DNA of 64,000 nt, taken from Arachnopeziza araneosa (lineage: Eukaryota; Ascomycota; Leotiomycetes; Helotiales; Arachnopezizaceae). A program made the translations under genes and the position numbers. The notes under the pieces were generated by a model that saw only the letters and a program-made list of their open reading frames with translations, ran no database searches and was not told the DNA's origin. Positions within the stretch are counted from its first letter, which is position 1. Every line of letters starts with the position of its first letter. Positions 56,564-64,000 of this stretch are shown piece by piece. Where the stretch lies: positions 372,001 to 436,000 of the forward strand of contig QYAI01000001.1 in assembly GCA_003988855.1 (NCBI GenBank), in the 5' to 3' direction.

Positions 56564-56956
56564 CTAACCCGTCATAGGTTTAAGATTAGATTTCTTTGCT
56601 TTCTCATATTCGATTATCATCGCAGTGCTTGGAATAAAGTAAACAGTATCCCCCCAAAAATTGTCTATGGCATACATTATAAAATATGATACACCAGGGA
56701 TTGCACTAATTCCAAAACCACCCTTTAGGCCATCGAACATCAACACTGATATCAGAAACAATTCTAAAGAACAGACTACAATAATCCAATGTAGAAAATG
56801 ACTTTGAGTGAAACCGTTCTTCTTTGCATTGCAGATATTTGTTTGTGAATATACCATACGGGAGTGTATGTTCAAGTTATTGTACCCTGGGTGTTTGAGG
56901 TTGAAGATAACGTTGTATTCGAGAAGCACGTGAAAGTTGCCTCGAACAGGCAACAT
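56564..56956 (-). CDS. Possible small membrane protein or relic, unknown
   Basis: A 130-residue frame from ATG 56956 with two or three hydrophobic segments (HWIIVVCSLELFLISVLMF; IPGVSYFIMYAIDNFWGDTVYFI) and a basic end (KAKKSNLKPMTG). The tail is like a type of short membrane protein, but no family is recognised, no intron was seen, and it starts only 95 bp from the divergent CHY/RING gene. It could be a chance frame or the surviving end of a decayed gene in this gene-poor stretch. Confidence 0.3.
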   Translation of the reverse strand: MLPVRGNFHVLLEYNVIFNLKHPGYNNLNIHSRMVYSQTNICNAKKNGFTQSHFLHWIIVVCSLELFLISVLMFDGLKGGFGISAIPGVSYFIMYAIDNFWGDTVYFIPSTAMIIEYEKAKKSNLKPMTG

Positions 56957-57050
56957 GTAGGGGTCTCGTCATTGTGGCTGTAGAAGACACAGAACCTCTC
57001 GCACAACACCGCCCACCCAATGTCGAATACATAACACATATGCCCACCAA

Positions 57051-59246
57051 ATGAGCTATCTCGTGAACGATTTCCTTATAAACCCAGTCCTACGCCAAGC
57101 TCGACGATTCTCTCGTTCCAATACGCGACCCATTCAGGTTGATAGTTCGAATCACCCCTCCTCCACCGAGAGCAGCCATGAGAATGCGGTCGAAGATATA
57201 GCAGAGCGGCTGGGGAGTCTGGGGAGGGATCAGGACGCTGTAGGAAACAACGAACCAAGTACAACAATATCTGGTGCTCCATTCACATCCTCACCTATTG
57301 AAGAAGATGGAGGACTCGAGGCACAATTGCAAGCTATGGAAGATGCCAGACCTCTTAGCGCACCGACAGGACACGCCAGCGCCGTACCTTTACGAGTGGG
57401 ATCTTTGCGATCTGAATTTGGACAAGCTGATGATACCATGTCTGACAACCCAACCTTTGGTATTCCGAGTCGTTTTCGAACCAATTCATCTGTCAGTGCA
57501 ACATTCAGCAATGGGGAATATAATATTACGAATGGCGGTATGAGTCCTTTGGAAGGACTATCCCGGCATTCAACATTAGATGTGGCGCCTCCCGAGGCTC
57601 CCATTCATTTTAGAAATGGATCATTACCAGAAGACGACGGAATGGGGCAGCTTCGCCGTCAGATTAAGTACATACAGTCCATGGACACAACACAAGATCA
57701 CAAGGCTCGGCAAATGCATGAACTCTTGACTCGGGAGTACGCTCAAGCACACGAGCTATCGCACGCTCAGCACCAGTCTGTTGAGCCAAACCCATCAACC
57801 ATGATCAGTCAAGAGCGGCCTGTTACCCCAAGTTCATTAACCTCGTTTCTTTGGCAAATGAATGGGTCACCAGAAACAAGCGGAGGAGATCGGCAGCATG
57901 TATACCAACTCTCACCAAATGATCTGAAACGGACATATGCTCCCCCTGACCCCCTAGAGACGGACGGAGATGGAGATGCCAGTGTTAAAGACGAGTTGCC
58001 TGCTTTGGGATGCCAACATTATAAGAGAAATGTGAAGCTGCAGTGCTCGGCATGTGACAAGTGGTACACCTGTCGACTTTGTCATGACGCAGTCGAGGAT
58101 CATATTCTGAACCGCAAGGAGACAAAAAATATGCTCTGTATGATTTGTGGATGCGCTCAACGAGCTGGCGAATTCTGCGTTGAATGTGGAGAGAGAACGG
58201 CATGGTATTATTGTGCCGTATGCAAGTTGTGGGACAACGACTCTAACAAGAGTATCTATCACTGCAATGATTGCGGCATTTGTAGGAAGGGTCGAGGACT
58301 AGGCAAGGACTTTTTCCACTGCAAGGTATGTATCACCAGGTGCATGTGGGGAGACATCTTCTAATAAATCCTTTTCTAGACTTGTGGAATATGCATGTCG
58401 ATGGCCGTGGAGCATTCTCACAAATGTATTGAGCGAGTTTCTGATTGTGATTGCCCGATTTGCGGAGAATATATGTTTACCTCTCCCTCTCCTGTCGTCT
58501 TCATGCCCTGTGGACATGGAATTCACAAAGCCTGCTACGATGAGCACATGAAATCCTCGTATAAATGCCCAATATGCAATAAGAGCACTATCAATATGGA
58601 GACGCAGTTTCGAAATCTGGACCGAGCTATTGACAGCCAGCCTATGCCGCCCGAATTTCAGGACACAACAGCAATGGTTTCGTGCAATGATTGTTATGCT
58701 AAGAGTGCTGTCAAATATCACTGGCTTGGGTTGAAGTGTGCAATCTGTGATTCATATAACACGGCTCAGCTTTCCATCCTGAGCGATCCAGCGATCCAGG
58801 TCCCGGTCATTGACAACCGAGAGACGGAGAGTGCCTCTCCTCCGATAAATGTCGAACTGCCATCTTTGTCTCTGCTCAGGCCAGGCTCAGCTCGCCCACG
58901 ACGCCACTCCACACACATTCATGCTCCTGCTGGGACTGTTACATTCTCACAAAGGTTTTCTCCATACCATAGGCCACAAAGAATGGGGAGATCCGTCTCT
59001 CCTGTGGCAGGCTCAAGAACTTTTGATAGTCCAGTCATACGGGAACATATGGAAACTGATGACTCGGCTGAGGAAGATGAGATGGATTTTTGGGGTCGTG
59101 ATGAGCCACGCAGTGTTACTTCAGCTGAAAATATTGACGAGATGGAAGATGACGAGTCAGATGACGATGATAACTCCCTAATAGACGAGTGCGATGAAGA
59201 AGAAGGTGAAGATGAGGATCAATTCGAGTTGTTTGGACATCGATAA
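57051..59246 (+). CDS. CHY-type/RING zinc-finger protein, PIRH2/RCHY1-like E3 ubiquitin ligase
   Basis: Two exons (57051-58325, 58380-59246) give 713 residues. The first ~315 residues are disordered and Ser/Asp/Glu-rich. A CHY zinc finger follows from ~319 (GCQHYKRNVKLQCSACDKWYTCRLCHD...H), then a CTCHY zinc region (YHCNDCGICRKGRGLGKDFFHCK-TCGICM, rebuilt across the intron), a RING-H2 finger (CPICGEYMF...CGHGIHKACYDEHM...CPIC) and a zinc ribbon (CNDC...CAIC). This order is that of RCHY1 ligases. The acidic C-terminus (DDESDDDDNSLIDECDEEEGEDED) is typical of fungal members. It would act as a cytosolic/nuclear E3; the substrates in fungi are not established. The start MSYLVNDFL is the first ATG in frame. 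Confidence 0.94.
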
Positions 59247-59600
59247 TCGGTTTGGGAGGAGAGATAGGCGGGCATTGGGATGTGATATTGCATTGGTGTT
59301 GGCGTTTGGGATATTGCGCAAGATGTAATATAGGAATACTTGAGAAACACACGAAGGAATGACTTTGACGGAAACTAGTTGAATGTCCATAGCACTATAA
59401 AATCACATGAATAACTAAGGAAAGGTACTCTTGCGAATCAAATCAGTGTCGAAGGCCGTATCAAAACCTTGGTCAGGATGCCCAAGAATATATTATTAGG
59501 GTAAAGATATTCTTTTTTGCGCCTTCATATGCTACCGTACTTAAATTCCAAAATATGCCTGCACGCCGCGTTCTCGTTTTATGGAAACTTCTTCCCCAAC
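59247..59600. other. Convergent intergenic spacer
   Basis: 354 bp between the CHY/RING gene and mzt1. AT-rich 3' UTR-like sequence; nothing else seen. Confidence 0.6.
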
Positions 59601-59943
59601 TTATTGACTTCCATTACGAAACGCCTTCTTGGTCTCCTCAGCATCTCTGCGCAGTTCCTTCACCACAGTCTATTACAGATTAGTCACTGACAAGATACGT
59701 GTTCCATTAGGGGAAGTACTAACGGCCAATGCCTCCGGATTTACTCCATTCTCGATCAAGCTGATACAGATCGATAGAGTCTGACGGTCAAGATTCGCGT
59801 TCTGCACATATCTACTTAGCGATTTGGATGTAGCAAGATGTTAGGGTTGAACCGACGAGTAGAGTAGAAATCTCTTCAAAGACATTGATCACTTCACGGG
59901 CTTGCGCAGCGCTGGTCTGTTTTAACTCCGAGTCGGTGGGCAT
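59601..59943 (-). CDS. mzt1: Mitotic-spindle organising protein 1 (Mzt1/MOZART1), gamma-tubulin complex subunit
   Basis: Three tiny exons (59943-59857, 59801-59724, 59669-59601) encode 77 residues. The product reads [50 protein letters not shown], the full Mzt1 signature, with the splices falling exactly between TLL/NANL and ALA/TVV. Mzt1 binds GCP N-termini and recruits the gamma-tubulin complex to spindle pole bodies. The gene is easily missed because no exon exceeds 30 codons. The first donor is the weak GTCGGT. Its start is 205 bp from the divergent GFA gene. Confidence 0.95.
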
Positions 59944-60148
59944 TTTGCTGTGATGTTGTGGTTCAAGAGTCGAGGACTGAGGGAGACGCGATTTGTGGGG
60001 TTTTGGCAACCATGCCCCGCTTCACGCCTTATCGGTGACTTGGAGAGATTTTGTATTTCAAGGAATACTTGGATTTTTTTTTGGGAATCAGAAGGGTTAT
60101 GGTGTGGGATAATATATCTAGATACTCCTCCGATATCTAGCTTTGAAT

Positions 60149-60643
60149 ATGTCTACAATTCAGCCAGTTCTTTCTGGCAGTTGTTGTTGCGGCGAGGTGC
60201 AATACACCAGCACCGAACTTCCAGCCCATTTCACCAATTGCCACTGCAAGACATGCCAACAGCTCTCAGGAGCACCCTTTCTCACATTCGGCGATTTTCG
60301 CAAAGCAGCCATTACCTGGACATCCGGAGAATCATCGTTAGCTAAGACTTCCTACTCTGAGTGGGCTGAGAGAGGACATTGTTCGAAATGCGCGAGCCAC
60401 ATCTACATGACGTATCCATGTGAGCAAGATTATATTGGCATTACGGCTGGTACTATCAATGGGGACAGTGTGAGAGGCACTTTGCCTGGCGTCAAGCATC
60501 ACATTTTTGTTGCGGAGGGTAAGAGGGCGGCTTGGGAGCAATTGCCAGATGATAACCTACCGAGATACCCCAAGTTCTCGACTGAATTTCAACAGAAGTT
60601 GGATGACTGGCTAAAGGCTTCGAAAACAACTACTATAAGCTAA
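60149..60643 (+). CDS. GFA/CENP-V-like zinc protein (glutathione-dependent formaldehyde-activating family)
   Basis: Single exon, 164 residues from ATG 60149 (MSTIQPVLSGSCCCGEVQY). The family's zinc ligands are present: SCCCGEV, NCHCKTCQQLSGAPF and GHCSKCASHIY (Cys pairs with the beta-tent fold). In bacteria relatives condense formaldehyde with glutathione (S-hydroxymethylglutathione synthase). In fungi most copies are uncharacterised, so the enzyme activity is not assured. The second zinc site (CxxC in HCSKCASH) is intact. It shares a 205-bp divergent promoter with mzt1 and converges with spc25. Confidence 0.92.
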   Translation: MSTIQPVLSGSCCCGEVQYTSTELPAHFTNCHCKTCQQLSGAPFLTFGDFRKAAITWTSGESSLAKTSYSEWAERGHCSKCASHIYMTYPCEQDYIGITAGTINGDSVRGTLPGVKHHIFVAEGKRAAWEQLPDDNLPRYPKFSTEFQQKLDDWLKASKTTTIS

Positions 60644-60792
60644 GGACTAGAACCATACTTTAGACATTGGGAAAGAAAGTTTTAACCTAACACTCGTGAA
60701 CCTGATTAAATTCATTCATGGACTGTTCCTCTGCGAATGCAAAAACACAAACATGACGTTTGACCCTCTATACTATAATATCCGTGGTTGCC

Positions 60793-61620
60793 TCATCCCT
60801 TCATAGCTTCAACGAAAAGCTCTCTCATACCCTTCAACAACACACGCAAGTCTCTAGTCTCATTAAATTTATCCAAGACACGTTCCATATGCTCCTTCTC
60901 CAACTTCGGCTTGCAGTACGGAATCTCATAGTCCCGGTTTGAAGAGTCGAGCTCAAAGAACGCTTCTCTAGTCCAGTCCCTATCATCAATGTGAGTGAAG
61001 ATAAACTTCAACCGGTCCACCTTTCCTGAGCCATCAACATCCATACATAGACTCGTCATCCAAAAATCTAGCTCAGGAACGTTAAAACGTGACTGTGAAT
61101 CGATGTGTTGGGCATGGGCCCGCTGGGCTGCTAACTTGGAATCGATTTGTTTCTGTGTCTCAGCGATTTGTTGTTTAAGAGAGTCTTTCGTCGCGAGATG
61201 GGCATCTCGTTGGGCGGTCAGAGAGGCTACAGCTGTTTTCATCTCATTCGTCTCCGCAGCCTCTTTTGCAAGTGTTTGTTGATGTGTATTGGATTTCTGA
61301 GAGAGAATCTCAATGTCTCTCTTTTTCATGCGCTGGTCCTCTATGGACTTATTAGAATGAATCCAAAGAACTCAAGTCAAAGCCGTACCTTTCAATTCGG
61401 CGACATTCATGCGAAATTGATTTCTTTCTTCTAAAACACGTTTACGTCCCTGCTCTATGAAATTGTCAAACTTGACTGTAAACTTGGCCATTCGATCGCG
61501 CAGCTCATCGAAGCCGAAATTGATATTTGGAAGGGAGTCCGCCATAGATGGTGCGTCTGCGGAAGAGAGAGGAGGGCGCATTGCGCTTGTAGAAAGCGAC
61601 GGTTCAAAAGCCATGGCCAT
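60793..61620 (-). CDS. spc25: Kinetochore protein Spc25 (Ndc80 complex)
   Basis: Two exons (61620-61389, 61340-60793) give 259 residues. The N-terminus has PNINFGFDELRDRMAKFTVKFDNFI, then a ~120-residue coiled coil rich in Glu/Lys/Gln (KKRDIEILSQKSNTHQQ to SKLAAQRAHAQHI). The C-terminal globular domain is that of fungal Spc25: FNVPELDFWMTSLCMDVDGSGKVDRLKFIFTHID and YEIPYCKP. Spc25 pairs with Spc24 to link Ndc80 to the inner kinetochore. Either of two ATGs two codons apart (61620, 61614) may start it. It is divergent from the rrn6-like gene by 299 bp. Confidence 0.94.
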
Positions 61621-61919
61621 GGTTTTCAGAAACTTTAGATAGAAATATCGTGGAAACAGTCACCATGCAATCTTGAAGGTTGATAGTCTAGGCGGAGCAT
61701 GTTTTGATCGCGTGCGTGGTTGACCGGGAAACAGTTTTTAGCGCAGAGCGATAAGATTGCCAGGAAATTTCATGCCTACGAAAGTGACGTTTTTTGAAGT
61801 CTATAAAGAAAGATATCCAACAGTCTACACGTCTCTATCTTTTCGAACGTGCTTCGCACCTGGCACATACGCCATGATTCTTGGGAACTCTTCCGCTGCT
61901 CGAAGACCTTTGAAGCCAA

Positions 61920-64000
61920 ATGACTGACCATAGAGTTACCGACCTCTCCTATGGTCATTTGGGAAAAGCATCTTATGATGCTGAAGAAAGTAAATGGAGT
62001 TTCTCTAAAAATCATGGACAGCGTAAGTTCTATGACTTTCAATGAATATCTCTCTTATAATATTCTAGAAATATCTATTCAGCAACTCCACCCTCTCAAG
62101 GAATGTATCCCACCTTCCGCTCAAGACGCGCCGAAGGAACTAGAAAATCCTTCTGTTGTTATGCAACGACAACTTCAGTATACCCTTAGAGTTCAACCCG
62201 AAATATATCCAGCCGATCCTTTGATTGCAACTCTTTCAAAGATCTCTTCGGCAGAGAAACATGATTTACACAGTCATACTGGTACCCTCTTGGCAGTCGG
62301 CCGTGCAATCGATGCCAACCGCGTGGCAGGTTCTGCGAGGATATCGTCAAGGAGACCACGAATCCTCGCTTTACCATTTGGAGCAGCTGGCCATATACTG
62401 CAGTTAACCCTTCCGCGGCGCGAAACTCGAGCATGGGGAAAGAATAGCGGGGCACGACTTTCGGGGTTAGATGCGTTTTCATTGGAGAAAGGGTTTTGGG
62501 TCAGCACAGGAGGCCCTCTTTATCAAATTACGTTCTCCGATGATGAGATTGGCTCAGGTACTTGGCTTGCTGTGCGTCAGGCGGCAGCTTTAACCATATT
62601 TCGGCCAATATATGGTAAACTTCACAGTCCACCATCTGCAAGCTATCTGTCAGAAGGTTTCCCGCCATCTCTTCTGAATCCGAATCCGGTGGCTACGTTA
62701 ACTCCAAAAACAAGCGACGCTATAACTTATGCTGATATCTCGTTCAATCCATGGTACCCCCGTCAATTTGCCGTAGTGGATTCACATGGTCGATGGGAGA
62801 TATATGCTCTAGAGAGGATTCACGGTAGAGGTAGAGTGGAAAAGCTGATTTTAAGCAACGAAGGAGAAATGTATGATGGTGAAGATGGGCAAAAATCACT
62901 AAAACGGCCAGCGACTGGTCACTCAGATGGCTGGTATCGAATCTTATGGGCATGTAATCTCAATACTGTTATCATCTTCAGCCGTCGCCATCTTGTGCTT
63001 TTTGACATCGGTGTCAAAACAACGAAAATTGACAGCTTTGAATTACTGCCAACGAGCAATTCTGACTGGATCCTGGATATAAAACTAAGTATGGCGAACA
63101 AAAACCATTTGTTTGTGTTGACAACATCTCGAATTTATTGGGTCCAAATTGTCCCTCTGGCAGAGAGCAACCAAGATGAAACTGTCAGAATAAAAATATT
63201 ACTATCGTATTTGCATTTCAGAGATCCGAGTGATCAAACAATGAAGCTCACGCCCGCTGAGGCTAATTCCTGTAAGATTCGTTATCAGATTTTGTATCCG
63301 ATGAAGCTTATTCGATCTAGTTCTGATCTTTATTACCTCCTTGAGGTCACCGCTTGTAAATGTATACAACTTTTTGAGTAATACAGAAGGATCAAGCACC
63401 CCATCCTGCCAACAGAGTTCTCTTGCTATTTACTTTGACCGCAATGATCGCAACTCTATCCAAACCGCTTGTTTTACTCATTGCCATTTAAGCTCTATCC
63501 CACTTAATTCAAACTTGGGGCCTGAAGCTCTGTACTTGGAGCAAGGTATAAACTTCTATCAACTATGGGCGCTAAATCCTGATCTGAGCTTGAGTATCAC
63601 ACTCTGTGCTGTGACGTCAACAGACCGCGGAAGAGTTGGAGGTTCGCAATTACGTATAGAAGTACCTGATACTAAAGTCTTAAAGACTTCACGCCACTTG
63701 AAGCGCCAGATTGTAGATGCGTCATTCATTGTTCCAGATGGCGTTGATGACGAAGAGTCGCCACTTCATTATCAAAGTTTAGTCCAGCTACAAGATATTC
63801 GACATAGTACACATCGAGATTCCTCGCACCAAGGGTTGAATTGGAAGAAAATTTTCAAAGTTATTTGGCAGACGCCCCGCCATATTTATGCTCTAGGGTA
63901 TAAAGATCCGCTAGATATCTCTGAGGTTCTCATGTACATCTCTGAACAACTCCGCCGTGGTATTGATGAAAATTTTATGGCTTTTCGTACTATGTATGTC
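61920..64000 (+). CDS. Rrn6-like RNA polymerase I transcription initiation factor, 3' end cut by window, apparent frameshift
   Basis: Exon 1 (61920-62022) encodes MTDHRVTDLSYGHLGKASYDAEESKWSFSKNHGQ, the GHLG...W.F.R-type start of fungal Rrn6 proteins. A 46-bp intron leads in phase to exon 2 at 62069 (ISIQQLHPLKE). The frame runs through a beta-rich, propeller-like region (NPWYPRQFAVVDSHGRWEIYAL, GWYRILWACNLNTVIIFSRRHLVLFDI) but reaches TAA at 63379-63381. An excellent continuation (EGSSTPSCQQSSLAIYFDRND onward) lies in the +1 frame up to 64000. The run TTTTT at 63371-63375 with one base too many would explain it. Alternatives: a 77-nt GTCACC...AACAG intron (63346-63422) that removes the break, or a real mutation. 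Rrn6 is part of core factor for rDNA transcription. Confidence 0.8.

Noticed and set aside
63346..63376. Very short 31-nt intron GTATAC...TACAG in the Rrn6-like gene
   Set aside because: Too short for fungal splicing, and the join creates a TAA stop.
1..64000. CRISPR arrays, prokaryotic operons, ribosome-binding sites, rRNA
   Set aside because: Spliced genes and fungal families throughout make this nuclear eukaryotic DNA; no direct-repeat/spacer array or rRNA stretch was seen.

Overview
The window looks like nuclear DNA of a filamentous ascomycete (Pezizomycotina). Genes are broken by many short introns of about 45 to 90 bp with GT(A/G)NGT donors and YAG acceptors. The families are typical of the group: Zn2Cys6 regulators, fungal-type IDO, Rrn6, Rgp1, a CsbD/Hmp1-like stress protein and an AusD-like methyltransferase. 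The overall feel of the proteins is closest to Leotiomycetes (Helotiales), but that is a guess made without a search. I rebuilt exon structures by hand from splice sites, reading phase and family continuity. No transcript evidence was available.

Layout. 1-9 kb: a HAD-IIA phosphatase (CECR5/HDHD5 type), then about 3 kb without a convincing gene, a CBM48/AMPK-beta-like protein with a Cys-rich tail, and a stand-alone SAM methyltransferase. 9.5-21.5 kb: housekeeping genes, namely a YMR196W-type GH63 protein, ATP synthase OSCP, Mob1, Rgp1 and an intracellular-type GH3 beta-glucosidase with a PA14-like insert. 21.5-32 kb: indoleamine 2,3-dioxygenase behind a long upstream region with two matching CGG-N8-CCG palindromes, a Rieske-AIF oxidoreductase, a short terminal-inverted-repeat element (MITE-like) and a coiled-coil protein. 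32-42 kb: a Gly/Gln-rich disordered protein, a DHA2-type MFS transporter, an Hmp1/CsbD-like protein, a Kes1/Osh4-type sterol/lipid transfer protein and a small conserved-looking hypothetical protein. 43-57 kb is the most accessory-looking part: a Fungal_trans_2-type regulator without a zinc cluster, a 12-TM MFS transporter, two divergently transcribed Zn2Cys6 regulators and a decayed short-chain dehydrogenase, followed by about 1.4 kb of gene-poor DNA. 57-64 kb: core functions again, namely a CHY/RING E3 ligase, Mzt1, a GFA/CENP-V-like protein, Spc25 and a 3'-truncated Rrn6-like Pol I factor that carries an apparent frameshift.

How the genes relate. There is no single operon-like system. Several cell-division genes (mob1, mzt1, spc25) lie here, and divergent pairs share short promoters (mob1/rgp1, mzt1/GFA, spc25/rrn6, the two Zn2Cys6 regulators). 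The transporter-regulator-regulator block with a ruined reductase beside it reads like what is left of a metabolite or detoxification locus. The most checkable new observations are the paired palindromes upstream of IDO, the SDR pseudogene, the TIR element, two GC-AG introns (mob1 and the MFS transporter) and the frame break in the Rrn6-like gene. I found no CRISPR array, rRNA, convincing tRNA or autonomous transposon.
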